Below are positions 28,081 through 36,943 of a DNA stretch of 64,000 bases, one piece after another. The position numbers were made by a program, and so were the translations under genes. Numbering within the stretch: the first letter of the stretch is position 1; each line of letters opens with the position of its first letter. Source of the DNA: Kribbella steppae (lineage in GTDB: Bacteria; Actinomycetota; Actinomycetes; Propionibacteriales; Kribbellaceae); NCBI RefSeq assembly GCF_004342025.1, contig NZ_SLWN01000009.1, positions 248,001 to 312,000 on the forward strand, read 5' to 3'. The notes under the pieces are model-generated. The model saw only the letters and a program-made list of their open reading frames with translations, made no database searches and was not told the origin of the DNA.

Positions 28081-28368
28081 TCAGGCGGCGGAAGCGACCT
28101 CGGGCTCGATGGTCGGGTGCGTCAGGACCAGGGCCTCTTCACGGGCCAGGTCTTCGCTGACCTCGGCAAAGATCGTCGACAACGGAACTTCCAGCGCCAT
28201 GCAGATCGCCGCGAGCAGCTCGCTCGAGGCTTCCTTCTGACCGCGCTCGACCTCGGACAGGTAGCCCAGACTCACTCGGGCATCGGCGGACACCTCGCGG
28301 AGGGTGCGCCCCTGGCGCAGCCGCTTACGCCGCAGGACGTCGCCCAGCAGGCCACGAACCAGCACCAT
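28081..28368 (-). CDS. clgR: ClgR-type XRE regulator of Clp protease genes
   Basis: 95 residues: [46 protein letters not shown] is an XRE helix-turn-helix closely like ClgR of Streptomyces and mycobacteria. ClgR activates clpP, lon and related genes. It ends in VASAA; two terminal alanines are the known Clp degron of Streptomyces ClgR. ATG 28368 follows GGGAGAAACCTC; the frame upstream is not protein-like. It lies just beyond cinA-pgsA, the order seen in other actinobacteria. An inverted repeat ACGGT-N6-ACCGT (28409-28424) in its promoter region could be an autoregulatory site. Confidence 0.88.
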   Translation of the reverse strand: MVLVRGLLGDVLRRKRLRQGRTLREVSADARVSLGYLSEVERGQKEASSELLAAICMALEVPLSTIFAEVSEDLAREEALVLTHPTIEPEVASAA

Positions 28369-28531
28369 GAGGTTTCTCCCTTCCGCCTGTCCGGTCGTCT
28401 CTACTCGCACGGTAGCTCGACCGTAGGAACCAACGGTACCCGTTGCTGGGTCACTACTCCTCGCAATGTCCACCTTCGGTGCGCCGTGCCAGTCTGCCCT
28501 ACCTGTCCCCATGCTGGTCTCAACACTCCGG

Positions 28532-29083
28532 TCAGTCGAGTTCTTCCGCCACCAAAGCCGCAGCAAGTTCCAGAACGGCTTGCACACTCCCCCTGCGGAT
28601 GGCTGTCCGATCCCCGCTTAGCTCTAGCTTGCGCACCTCGACGGCCTCTGGTCCAGCGGCTGCGACGTATACAGTGCCGGCCTCCACCCCTGCCTGCGGG
28701 TCCGGGCCGGCCACACCGGTCGTGGCGAGCCCGTAAGTGGCGTCCAGCCGCTCCCGTACGCCGGTGGCAAGTGCGGCAGCTGTGTCCGGGTGAACCGGCC
28801 CCACAGCGGCCAGGAGCTCGTCAGGCACGCCCGCAAGCTTGGCCTTCAGATCAGTGGCGTAGACGATCACACCGCCGCGGTACACAGCGGAGACCCCAGG
28901 TACGTCGGTCAGCGCCGCGCCGACCATCCCACCGGTGAGCGATTCCGCCGTAGCCAGCGTCTCCCCCCGACGCTTCAGCACCCCAACCAACCGATCCAGC
29001 ACAACCTCAAGCTCCCGCTCCCCACCAACCAGCTCGCCACTCCCGCCCGATGGCTTGGGGGCACCCGTTGGGTCTGAGGTCAT
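28532..29083 (-). CDS. cinA: CinA C-terminal domain protein (nicotinamide-nucleotide amidase type)
   Basis: 183 residues consisting only of the CinA/PncC deamidase domain: [41 protein letters not shown] and [26 protein letters not shown]. PncC hydrolyses NMN to nicotinate mononucleotide in pyridine nucleotide salvage. The molybdopterin-like N-terminal domain of full CinA is absent, as is normal in actinobacteria. The ATG overlaps the pgsA stop (ATGA). The next gene, clgR, lies 163 bp downstream and probably has its own promoter. Confidence 0.9.
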   Translation of the reverse strand: MTSDPTGAPKPSGGSGELVGGERELEVVLDRLVGVLKRRGETLATAESLTGGMVGAALTDVPGVSAVYRGGVIVYATDLKAKLAGVPDELLAAVGPVHPDTAAALATGVRERLDATYGLATTGVAGPDPQAGVEAGTVYVAAAGPEAVEVRKLELSGDRTAIRRGSVQAVLELAAALVAEELD

Positions 29084-29703
29084 GGGAGGGGACGTTTGGC
29101 GGCGGCGCGGAGACGGAGGGCGCGGCCGACGTAGTCGAGGCCGGTGACGATGGTCACGATCACGGCGGCGCCCATGAATGCGACGGCGGTCCAGTGGATG
29201 ATCGCCACCGACTGCCACGGAAGGAGGTAGAGGCCCAGCGCGATCGCCTGCAGGACGGTCTTCAGCTTGCCGCCTCGGCTGGCCGGCATCACGCCGTGCC
29301 GGATCACCCAGAACCGCAGCAGGGTCACGCCCCATTCGCGGACCAGCACCACCACGGTCACCCACCACGGCAGTTCGCCGAGGATGGACAACCCGATGAA
29401 CGCGGCTCCGGTGAGCGCCTTGTCGGCGATCGGATCGGCGATCTTGCCGAAGTTCGTGACCATGTTCCAGCGGCGCGCGATGTCGCCGTCGAACCGGTCG
29501 GTGACGATCGCGACCACGAACGCGGCGGTGGCGAGCAGCCGGTTGCCGTCGTCGGTGCCGCCGTCACGCAGCAGCAGCCAGACGAACAGCGGTACCAGGA
29601 CCAGCCGCAGGACCGTGAGCGCGTTGGCTACGTTCCACGCGCTCGGCGCGCTGAGCGCACCGGAGGCAGCGCGCGGCACCGGGTTCGTCGGCGGGTTGGT
29701 CAC
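29080..29703 (-). CDS. pgsA: CDP-diacylglycerol-glycerol-3-phosphate 3-phosphatidyltransferase
   Basis: 207 residues of the CDP-alcohol phosphatidyltransferase family. The active-site signature D-x2-DG-x2-AR-x8-G-x3-D-x3-D is read in [20 protein letters not shown] and IADPIADK. About five membrane helices follow. PgsA makes phosphatidylglycerophosphate, the precursor of phosphatidylglycerol and cardiolipin. It starts with GTG overlapping the rimO stop (GTGA) and ends overlapping the cinA ATG, so rimO-pgsA-cinA is one tightly coupled unit. Confidence 0.93.
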   Translation of the reverse strand: MTNPPTNPVPRAASGALSAPSAWNVANALTVLRLVLVPLFVWLLLRDGGTDDGNRLLATAAFVVAIVTDRFDGDIARRWNMVTNFGKIADPIADKALTGAAFIGLSILGELPWWVTVVVLVREWGVTLLRFWVIRHGVMPASRGGKLKTVLQAIALGLYLLPWQSVAIIHWTAVAFMGAAVIVTIVTGLDYVGRALRLRAAAKRPLP

Positions 29704-31430
29704 GCGGTCAGGTTAGCTGCCCGACGGCCGTCCTGGGTGCTCACGAGTGCCGCGAACTCGGCGATCAGGTCAACACCATCGCTCCCGACCACCTTCGCCG
29801 ACACCAAATCACCTACTCGTACCCCGTCCGGAAGCCCAGTTACGGAGGTAGACCCATCCACCTCCGGGCCCTGATGGGCCGCCCGCCCCTCGGCGGTCGC
29901 GCCCTCGACACCCTCGGCGCCGTCGGCATCGATGGACTCGACGAGGATCTCGAGGAGCTCGCCGATGCGGGATTCGGCTCGGGCGGAGGTGAGGTCTTCG
30001 GCGAGGCGGGTGACCCGGTCCAGGCGGGCGGCGATGGTGTCCTCGTCGAGCTTGCCGTCGTACGTCTCGGCCTCGGTGCCGTCCTCGTCCGAATAGCCGA
30101 ACACACCGATCGCGTCGAGACCGGCGCGGGAAAGGAAGTCGCACAGGATGTCGACGTCTTCCTCGGTCTCCCCCGGGAAGCCGACGATCACGTTGCTGCG
30201 GATGCCGGCCGACGGTGCGGCCGCGCGGACTTGGGCGATGAGCTCCAGGAAGCGCTCCGCGTCGCCGAAGCGGCGCATGCGGCGCAGCAGCGGACCGGAG
30301 GCGTGCTGGAAGGAGAGGTCGAAGTACGGGACCACACCAGGCGTGGACGTCATCGCGGTGATGAGGGTCGGACGCATCTCTGCGGGCTGCAGGTACGAGA
30401 CTCGGACGCGGGTGATACCTGGCACCTCGGCGATATCGCCGACGAGCGTCTCGAGCAGGCGCAGGTCACCGAGGTCCTTGCCGTACGAGGTGGAGTTCTC
30501 GGAGACGAGGAAGAGCTCGCGTACGCCGTTCTCCGCGAGCCAGTGCGCCTCGCCGAGTACCTCGGTCGGCCGGCGTGAGACGAACGCACCGCGGAACATC
30601 GGGATCGCGCAGAACGCACACCGACGATCGCACCCGGACGCCAGCTTCAACGGCGCCATCGGGCCGCCGTCCAGCCGGCGTCGCATAACCCGGGGGCCGC
30701 TCGCCGGCGCCGACTGCAGATCAGGCGCTTCGATCTTCAGCTCGAGGTCGCTCCCAGAGCCGGAGTCGGCCGATGTACTGTCACGCCTCGCCGCGGTCGA
30801 TGGGCCGTTGAGCACGCTCGCAGGACCTGCGGCCGGGCCGCCCGCTGCCGGAGCACCGGCCGGTGTGGCGGATGCACCGTTGGATGCTGTGCCTGGTTGG
30901 TCGGCTGAGGTGGGTGCTCCCGGGGTCGTCCTGCCCTTGAGCTGCTGAGGAGTGTGGTCGCCGTGGCCGGGGATTGCTACGCCTGAGGAGTTGGCGCGGT
31001 CGGCGGGGGCCAGCGGGAGAAGTTTGCGGCGGTCGCGCGGGACGTGGGGTTGGTGCTTGGTGCCGGAGAGGATCGAGCGGAGGCGGTCCGAGATGTCGGC
31101 GTAGTCGTCGAAGCTGAGCACCGCGTCGGTTTCGGGGAGGGCTTCGGCGAGCTGGTCGCCGTACCGCTCGGCGAGGCAGCCGACTGCGACGACGGCCTGG
31201 GTGCGACCGGCTTCCTTGTAGTCGGCGGCCGCGAGCAGGGTGTCGACGGAGTCCTTCTTGGCGGCTTCGACGAAGCCACAGGTGTTCACCACCACGGTGT
31301 CCGCTTCGGCGGCGTCCTCGACCAACCGGAACCCACCGGCTTCGAGCCGGCCGGCCAGTTCCTCGGAGTCGACATCGTTGCGGGCACAGCCCAGCGTGAC
31401 CAGGGCGACGGTGGTGGGAGTCGTAGTCAT
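29700..31430 (-). CDS. rimO: Ribosomal protein uS12 methylthiotransferase RimO with enlarged linker
   Basis: 576 residues, about 85 more than typical actinobacterial RimO. The UPF0004 domain has its three cluster Cys at positions 15 (LGCARN), 51 (NTCGF) and 85 (VGCLAE). The radical-SAM CxxxCxxC is in [13 protein letters not shown] near residue 265, followed by [15 protein letters not shown] and [10 protein letters not shown], and a TRAM domain closes the protein. RimO methylthiolates Asp in S12. Residues about 140-245 are a low-complexity Pro/Ala/Gly/Ser linker, larger than usual. Its stop overlaps the pgsA start. Confidence 0.95.
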   Translation of the reverse strand: MTTTPTTVALVTLGCARNDVDSEELAGRLEAGGFRLVEDAAEADTVVVNTCGFVEAAKKDSVDTLLAAADYKEAGRTQAVVAVGCLAERYGDQLAEALPETDAVLSFDDYADISDRLRSILSGTKHQPHVPRDRRKLLPLAPADRANSSGVAIPGHGDHTPQQLKGRTTPGAPTSADQPGTASNGASATPAGAPAAGGPAAGPASVLNGPSTAARRDSTSADSGSGSDLELKIEAPDLQSAPASGPRVMRRRLDGGPMAPLKLASGCDRRCAFCAIPMFRGAFVSRRPTEVLGEAHWLAENGVRELFLVSENSTSYGKDLGDLRLLETLVGDIAEVPGITRVRVSYLQPAEMRPTLITAMTSTPGVVPYFDLSFQHASGPLLRRMRRFGDAERFLELIAQVRAAAPSAGIRSNVIVGFPGETEEDVDILCDFLSRAGLDAIGVFGYSDEDGTEAETYDGKLDEDTIAARLDRVTRLAEDLTSARAESRIGELLEILVESIDADGAEGVEGATAEGRAAHQGPEVDGSTSVTGLPDGVRVGDLVSAKVVGSDGVDLIAEFAALVSTQDGRRAANLTA

Positions 31431-31738
31431 CCCCCCGAGTATGACGCGCCGCCCACTCCCCCACCTAACTCACCAGCACATCTCACACGGCCCGACAACC
31501 CGGTCCTGGCAATGCGTGCCGCACGTGGTGAAGCACTGCAGTGGCGGGGTCCACCCAGGAGCTGTGATGGGTGTTGGGGCGGGCGCGCGTGGTGGGTTGC
31601 GGTGCTTGACGCACGTGGTGGAGGGCGGTGGTGGTAGCGGGACCCCTGGGTCGCCGATCGGATTGCGGTGCAGGCGTGGCCCCGGCGGCGTGCGGCTAGG
31701 TGGGGCGGCCGACGGCGGTCGTGCGGCCTGGGTGTGGG
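31431..31738. other. Gene-free interval between rimO and the RodZ-like gene
   Basis: 308 bp, G/T-rich on the plus strand, without a supportable gene. CGCACGTGGTG appears twice (31523 and 31611 regions). It should contain the rimO promoter. Confidence 0.4.
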
Positions 31739-32494
31739 CTATTCGGGTTTGGTGATGGTGCCGTTGGGGTGGGCTGTGAAGCGGTAGAGCTTGATGGAGT
31801 GGGTGTGGCCGTTGACGGTGACGGACAGGTTGCCTGGGTCGCCTACGGAGACGCGGAACTCGCCGGTGGTGGTGACGGTTTGGGACGTGCCGGGGCCGAG
31901 GAGGCCCTGGAAGAGGCGCTTGCCTTTCTTGTCCCGGACGGTGACGTAGGAGCCGTCGCCCTTGGCAGTGAGGGTGAGCTTGGTCTTGGTCGGGACCGGA
32001 GGCTTCGTCGGCTTGCTCTTGGTGGGTTTGACGGTCGGCGTGGGGGTCGCCTTCGGGGTCGCGGTGGTGACGGCCGGGGTCGAGGTGGCGGTCTTGGACG
32101 CGTTCGCCTCGACGTCGCTGGGCAGTGTGAAGAGGCGGACCATGCCCCAGCCCATCAGGCCGACCAGGATCGCGCCGACCACGACGGCCCAGCGCGGGCG
32201 GGCCGGGTGGAGGGACGGGCGCTTGACCGCGACGCGTTCCTCGCGGCGGGACTTGTCCTCCTCGACCGCGTGCTCGGCGTCGAAGGACGCGAGTAGCGGC
32301 GCCGGGTCGGCCTTGACCACGCGGGCGATCGCGCGGATGTGGCCGCGGGCGTAGAAGGTGCCACCACAGCGGGAGAAGTCGTCGGCCTCCATGGCGGCGA
32401 GCAGGCCGGTTCTGATCCGGGTCGCGGCGCTCAACTGCTCGATCGTCATGTCGGCCCGTTCGCGCGCCGCCGTGAGCTCGCTGCCGATGCTCAC
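31739..32494 (-). CDS. RodZ-like protein: HTH domain, single membrane helix, DUF4115 domain
   Basis: 251 residues. The N-terminal HTH_25 (GSELTAARERADMTIEQLSAAT, RTGLLAAMEADDFSRCGG, YARGHIRAIARVV) is followed by a basic stretch, one helix (AVVVGAILVGLMGWGMVRLF, about residues 103-122), a Thr/Pro/Lys linker and a C-terminal beta domain of DUF4115 type. The arrangement matches RodZ, the MreB-linked cell-shape protein, and its location near ftsK is usual in actinobacteria. Whether it acts with MreB here cannot be told. Confidence 0.88.
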   Translation of the reverse strand: MSIGSELTAARERADMTIEQLSAATRIRTGLLAAMEADDFSRCGGTFYARGHIRAIARVVKADPAPLLASFDAEHAVEEDKSRREERVAVKRPSLHPARPRWAVVVGAILVGLMGWGMVRLFTLPSDVEANASKTATSTPAVTTATPKATPTPTVKPTKSKPTKPPVPTKTKLTLTAKGDGSYVTVRDKKGKRLFQGLLGPGTSQTVTTTGEFRVSVGDPGNLSVTVNGHTHSIKLYRFTAHPNGTITKPE

Positions 32495-32610
32495 GTCCCC
32501 ACCGTCCTCTCCATCGCCCGACTATTTGGCGGACTGTCGACATCGAAATGCCGACAGCTGGACCGTCGACATCAACTCAACGGCCTTCGTGCGACAGGGT
32601 CACGGACGAG

Positions 32611-33177
32611 TCAGAGTTGCTCCCTGACCGGACACCTGGCATCCGCCAGCATGTGCAGTGCCTGTACCACTTCCCCGTTCGACGGCCGAGCCGTCAACCC
32701 GAACGGTACCGCGAGCGACGAGCCGGTCAACCGACGGTTCGCATCAGTTGTCTTGCGAGTCGAACTCGGCATGGCGCCCAGGATCGGTCCGGGATCCTGC
32801 AGATGGACGGCGATCCTGCCGTCGTCCAGCAGGTGCCGGCGCTTCAGCACCGTCACCTGGTCGATGTCCTCCCAGCGGGTTCCGATCCACTCGCTGCCGA
32901 TCCGCAGCCGGATCCCGACGTCGTCGGCCACCAGCATGTCCCCGACCGTCAGCGCTCGCGCGCAGACGAGCGCCAGTACGGCGAACGCGGCTGCGGCGAT
33001 CCAGCGCAGTACGCCGGTCGGGCTGCTGGATGCGGACGTGGCGAAGCCGACGGCGACCATGGCGGAGCCGAGGGCAAGCCCGCCGTGCACCTTCTGGGAG
33101 GCACGAACGGTGAACGGCACGGGCTCGGGTTCGAGGTCGAAGCGATCTTCCCTGTGCAGGGCACTAGCAGCAGTCAC
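32611..33177 (-). CDS. Membrane-anchored bacterial PH-like domain protein
   Basis: About 188 residues. Two adjacent membrane helices (roughly 35-80) precede a PH-like segment MLVADDVGIRLRIGSEWIGTRWEDIDQVTV, a pattern common to small bPH proteins of actinobacteria. The role is unknown. AAGGAG at 33184-33189 lies 6-7 nt before GTG 33177, which is my chosen start; GTG 33183 is too close to it. The gene lies between ftsK and the RodZ-like gene. Confidence 0.72.
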   Translation of the reverse strand: MTAASALHREDRFDLEPEPVPFTVRASQKVHGGLALGSAMVAVGFATSASSSPTGVLRWIAAAAFAVLALVCARALTVGDMLVADDVGIRLRIGSEWIGTRWEDIDQVTVLKRRHLLDDGRIAVHLQDPGPILGAMPSSTRKTTDANRRLTGSSLAVPFGLTARPSNGEVVQALHMLADARCPVREQL

Positions 33178-33327
33178 ACTCACGCTCCTTCCCAAACGAG
33201 CCGCCGCATAACCGGGAGGAGGTGGTGTTGGTGGGCTGGGGCGGGGTGACTGACGCCGTGCGGTGGGGGCGGGACGGCGGGTGCGATGGGGGCCTCGGTG
33301 TTACGGGGCTTCCAAGGGGTGGGCACG

Positions 33328-35964
33328 TCACTCTCCTCGCAGGGTGGCGATGAAGTCCTCTAGGTCGTCGGGTTTCACCAGCACGTCGCGGGCCTTGGAA
33401 CCCTCGCTCGGCCCGACCACACCCCGGCTCTCCAGGATGTCCATCAGCCGGCCCGCCTTGGCGAAACCGACCCGGAGCTTACGCTGCAGCATCGACGTGG
33501 AGCCGAACTGCGTGGAAACGATCAGTTCGGCCGCCTGGACGACCAGGTCGAGGTCGTCGCCGATCTCGTCGTCGAGGTCCTTGCTCGGCCCGGCCACGGC
33601 GGTGACGTCCTCGCGGTACGTCGGCTGCAGCTGCTCCTTGCAGTGCTCGACCACCGAGCAGATCTCGGACTCGGTGACCCAGGCGCCCTGGATACGCATC
33701 GGCTTGCTTGCGCCCATCGGCAGGAACAGGCCGTCACCCTGGCCGACCAGCTTCTCCGCACCCGGCTGGTCCAGGATGACCCGGCTGTCGGCGAGCGACG
33801 AGGTCGCGAACGCCAGCCGCGACGGCACGTTCGCCTTGATCAGACCGGTGACGACATCCACCGACGGCCGCTGGGTCGCGAGCACCAGGTGGATACCGGC
33901 CGCGCGGGCCAGCTGGGTGATCCGGACGATCGAATCCTCGACGTCGCGCGGGGCGACCATCATCAGGTCGGCCAGCTCGTCGACGATCACGAGCAGGTAG
34001 GGGTACGGCGTCAGCACGCGCTCACTGCCCGGCAGTGGCTTCACCTTGCCGCCGCGGACCGCCTTGTTGAAGTCGTCGACGTGCCGGAACCCGAAGGCCG
34101 CGAGGTCGTCGTACCGCATGTCCATCTCGCGGACGACCCACTGCAGCGCCTCGGCCGCCTTCTTGGCGTTGGTGATGATCGGCGTGATCAGGTGCGGGAT
34201 GCCCTCGTAGTGGTTCAGCTCGACCCGCTTGGGGTCGACCAGGATCATCCGCACCTCGTCCGGCGTGGCCCGCATCAGGACCGAAGTGATCAGCGAGTTG
34301 ACGAACACCGACTTACCCGAACCGGTGGCACCCGCGACCAGCAGGTGCGGCATCTTCGCCATGTTCGCGACCACGAAGCCGCCCTCGACGTCCTTGCCGA
34401 GGCCGGCCACCATCGGGTGGTGATCGTTGCGCGCGGTCGCCGACCGGATCACGTCGCCGAGGCTGACGATCTCCTTGTCGGTGTTCGGGATCTCGATGCC
34501 GATGGCGGACTTGCCCGGGATCGGCGACAGGATCCGCACGTCGGCCGACGCCACCGCGTAGGCGATGTTCTTGCTCAGGGCGGTGACCTTCTCGACCTTC
34601 ACCGCCGAGCCGAGCTCGACCTCGTACCGGGTGACCGTCGGGCCGCGGGTGTAGCCGGTGATCTGCGCGTCGATGCCGAACTGCTCGAACACCTCGGTGA
34701 GGCGATCCACCACCGCGTCCGACGCCTTGGTCCGCGCCTTGTGCACCGACCCCGGCTTGAGCGTCTGCCCGTCGGGCAGCGTGTACGTGATGTCGCCGGA
34801 CAGGCTGAGCTGCTCCACCCGCTGCGGGATCGGCGTGTGCGGAGGCGGCTCTGGCGCCGCTTCCGGCTTGGTGGGACCGCCGCCGGCACCGGCGGCAATG
34901 CCGAGGACCGCTGCGCCGGCTCCAGCGGCGGCATCCCCATCGACGTCGTACGCGTCCTCTTCAGGAACAGGGGCCGCCTTGGACTTGCGGCCGCGCTTGG
35001 TGAGCTCACGCCCCTCGAGCACCGGCGAGTCGTACGGCTTGATCGTGGGCTCGCCGTCCTCGTCCAGAGCGGCCGCCTTGGCCCGGCGCTCCTTGCGAGT
35101 CAACCGCACGGTGTCGTCGGTCGGTGCGGCCACGACCGACGGTGCGTCCTCGGGCAGCGCCGTACGTCCCATCAGTACGTCGAAAGCCGCGCGGACCCGG
35201 AGTGGGATCGCGTAGACCGGCGTACCGGTGATCACCAGGGCGCCGAAGATCGAGAGCAGCACCAATAGCGGTGCGGCGACGTACTGGGTGAGCAGGTCGG
35301 ACAAGAGCGAGGAGACGACGTACCCGATGGCGCCGCCGGCCTCCTGGAGCGGACCGTCGGCCGGGTTGCCGGGACGCGGCAGACCGTTGGCGATGTGGAC
35401 CAGACCGAGCACGCCGAGCGAGACGGCGGTCCAGCCGATCACCTGCCGACCGGCCGGGCCGTTGCGGTCCGGGTGGCGCAGGGTGCGCAGCGCGATGAAC
35501 AGGAGCATCAGCGGGACGGCCCAGCCGAGCATGCCGACGCTGCCGCCGACGACAGTCCGGATGCCCTTGCCGACAGCCCCGGGGAGGTCCCACCAGATGG
35601 CAGCGGCCACCACGACCGCCAGGCCGATGAGGAACAGGCCGCCACCGTCACGGCGATGCTCGGGGTCGAGGTCGCGGGCGCCGTTGCCGATCCCGCGGAC
35701 CATGCTGCCGAGCAGGTGCGCGATACCGATCCAGATCTTCACGATGCCGCGACCGACGGCGATCATGGCGGCCGCGAACGGGCCCGGTCCGCTGCTTTTG
35801 GGCGTGCTGGTCCGCGCGGCGGTGGATCCACCGCGCTTCGCGCTCTGCCCACGCTTCTGGGCGCCTGACGGACGGGAGCGTCCACCAGCAGCCGAACGTG
35901 CCGTGCTCGGCCGTTTGGCTGCCGACTTCTGCGCCCGCGCCGGGGAAGACGTGCGGGTCGCCAT
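33328..35964 (-). CDS. ftsK: DNA translocase FtsK
   Basis: 878 residues. A basic Ser/Ala/Arg-rich N-terminus (about 60 residues) precedes four or five membrane helices (residues 60-270), a linker, and the motor: Walker A GATGSGKSVFVN near residue 543, Walker B LLVIVDELADLMM near 658, then the DNA-reading gamma winged helix (MLQRKLRVGFAKAGRLMDIL, GVVGPSEGSKARDVLV) at the end. FtsK pumps DNA through the septum and orients dif sites. The upstream region holds no co-directional gene for several hundred bp. Confidence 0.97.
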   Translation of the reverse strand: MATRTSSPARAQKSAAKRPSTARSAAGGRSRPSGAQKRGQSAKRGGSTAARTSTPKSSGPGPFAAAMIAVGRGIVKIWIGIAHLLGSMVRGIGNGARDLDPEHRRDGGGLFLIGLAVVVAAAIWWDLPGAVGKGIRTVVGGSVGMLGWAVPLMLLFIALRTLRHPDRNGPAGRQVIGWTAVSLGVLGLVHIANGLPRPGNPADGPLQEAGGAIGYVVSSLLSDLLTQYVAAPLLVLLSIFGALVITGTPVYAIPLRVRAAFDVLMGRTALPEDAPSVVAAPTDDTVRLTRKERRAKAAALDEDGEPTIKPYDSPVLEGRELTKRGRKSKAAPVPEEDAYDVDGDAAAGAGAAVLGIAAGAGGGPTKPEAAPEPPPHTPIPQRVEQLSLSGDITYTLPDGQTLKPGSVHKARTKASDAVVDRLTEVFEQFGIDAQITGYTRGPTVTRYEVELGSAVKVEKVTALSKNIAYAVASADVRILSPIPGKSAIGIEIPNTDKEIVSLGDVIRSATARNDHHPMVAGLGKDVEGGFVVANMAKMPHLLVAGATGSGKSVFVNSLITSVLMRATPDEVRMILVDPKRVELNHYEGIPHLITPIITNAKKAAEALQWVVREMDMRYDDLAAFGFRHVDDFNKAVRGGKVKPLPGSERVLTPYPYLLVIVDELADLMMVAPRDVEDSIVRITQLARAAGIHLVLATQRPSVDVVTGLIKANVPSRLAFATSSLADSRVILDQPGAEKLVGQGDGLFLPMGASKPMRIQGAWVTESEICSVVEHCKEQLQPTYREDVTAVAGPSKDLDDEIGDDLDLVVQAAELIVSTQFGSTSMLQRKLRVGFAKAGRLMDILESRGVVGPSEGSKARDVLVKPDDLEDFIATLRGE

Positions 35965-36015
35965 GCTTAGCAGGCTACCCCGATTACCTCTCGAGTCACA
36001 CGTGTCACACGCCGA

Positions 36016-36177
36016 TCACACTGCCCCATCCGTAGCGTCACCGCCCCAACGCAGCCTGTCCAGTCGTACGGCGTGCCAGGCCACGACGTACCGGGCCCAG
36101 GACGGGACCAGGGCCGTCGGGGCGACCGGATGCGGCGTGGTGCGGCGGAACCAGCGGTAGAGCCAGAGGTCGTCGCC
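36016..36177 (-). pseudogene. Possible 3' remnant of a decayed gene
   Basis: An open stretch of 53 codons ending in TGA reads like real protein (DDLWLYRWFRRTTPHPVAPT, ALVPSWARYVVAWHAVRLDR) with normal third-position GC, but an in-frame TAG sits just before it and no start codon precedes the conserved-looking part. It lies in the 240-bp gap between ftsK and the DinB-like gene. It could be a remnant or a chance frame. Confidence 0.33.
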
Positions 36178-36204
36178 CTAGGCAACCAACCCTGCCCGCC
36201 CCGC

Positions 36205-36720
36205 TCAGGCGCCGGTGGTCCCGTCCAGTTGTTCGCGGATGAGATCGGCGTGCCCGCAGTGCCGGGCGTACTCGCCGATCAGGTGGATGTAGATCATCCG
36301 GAGCGTCGACTCCGTGCCGCCGAAGGTGAACCGGTCGTCCAGCGCGCGCCCGGCAGCGGCCTCGTCGGACAGCTTCCACTCCGCGATCAATCCGTCGTAC
36401 GCCGCCTGCGCGTCAGCCGGATCGATCAGCTCGAAGTCCGCGTCCTTGCCGAGCTCCAACGGAAACACCGGCTCGGCGGGCTCAGTGGCGAAGTGGATCC
36501 GGAACCAGATCCGCTCGACTTTGGTCGCGTGCCGGATCAGCCCGAGCAGCGAGAGATTCGAGGGCGGCGAGGGACGCTCGGCCAATTGCTCGGCGGTCAG
36601 GCCGGCGCACTTGAACAGCAAGGTGGTGCGATAGAAGTCCAGATATCCCTGGAGCAGCTCGCGTTCGGGCGCGGTCAGCGAACCGTCCGGACGGTCGACG
36701 GCGGGTGCTCTCCAGGTCAT
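36205..36720 (-). CDS. DinB/DUF664 family protein
   Basis: 171 residues. It begins with TAPERELLQGYLDFYRTTLLFKCAG and LSLLGLIRHATKVERIWF, and has a C-terminal MIYIHLIGEYARHCGHADLIREQLDG, matching DUF664/DinB-like four-helix bundles with metal-ligand His positions in RHATKVE and YARHCGHAD. Relatives include mycothiol- and bacillithiol-dependent transferases. ATG 36720 is preceded by GAGGGAAGG. A 25-bp palindrome lies 28 bp upstream of the start codon. Confidence 0.85.
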   Translation of the reverse strand: MTWRAPAVDRPDGSLTAPERELLQGYLDFYRTTLLFKCAGLTAEQLAERPSPPSNLSLLGLIRHATKVERIWFRIHFATEPAEPVFPLELGKDADFELIDPADAQAAYDGLIAEWKLSDEAAAGRALDDRFTFGGTESTLRMIYIHLIGEYARHCGHADLIREQLDGTTGA

Positions 36721-36748
36721 GCCTTCCCTCACTGTCCACGATGTGTTC

Positions 36749-36773
36749 GGCTATCTCATCACATGAGATAGCC
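36749..36773. promoter_or_regulatory. 25-bp perfect palindrome between DinB-like gene and riboswitch
   Basis: GGCTATCTCAT - CAC - ATGAGATAGCC: two perfect 11-bp arms around 3 bp. It is much less GC-rich than its surroundings, so chance is unlikely. It looks like a dimeric-repressor operator in the promoter zone of the minus-strand DinB-like gene, and could also affect the plus-strand riboswitch transcript. The regulator is unknown. Confidence 0.7.
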
Positions 36774-36813
36774 ACTGGCGTACTGCGTATCCCGTTCGTT
36801 ACCGTCATCGGCA

Positions 36814-36926
36814 GGTCATGAGTGCCAGCGTCAAGCCCCGGCTCGCTGGCCGGCAACCCTCCTCCGCGGTGGGGTGCCCCGGGTGAAGACCAGGCCGTGC
36901 GGATACCCCGTTCGGCAAGCGCGGAC
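36814..36926 (+). promoter_or_regulatory. SAM riboswitch, SAM-IV type
   Basis: The core GGTCATGAGTGCCAGCG ... CTCGCTGGCCGGCAACCC ... GGTGGGGTGCC ... GGGTGAAGACC carries the SAM-I/SAM-IV signature: terminal GGTC/GACC stem (36814-36817 with 36888-36891), CCAGCG/CGCTGG arm, GGCAACC and GGTGCC internal segments. The following GGATACCCCGTTCGGC up to about 36926 is where SAM-IV has its extra 3' pseudoknot. SAM-IV is essentially actinobacterial and controls sulfur-metabolism genes. It ends about 18 nt before the ATG of the cysteine-desulfurase-like gene and overlaps no gene. Confidence 0.88.
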
Positions 36927-36943
36927 TTCCCGGGAGTTGCACC

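Noticed and set aside
32525-32580. GTCGACATC direct repeats (two copies) as an operator upstream of the RodZ-like gene
   Set aside because: Only two short copies 39 bp apart without symmetry; too weak to list.
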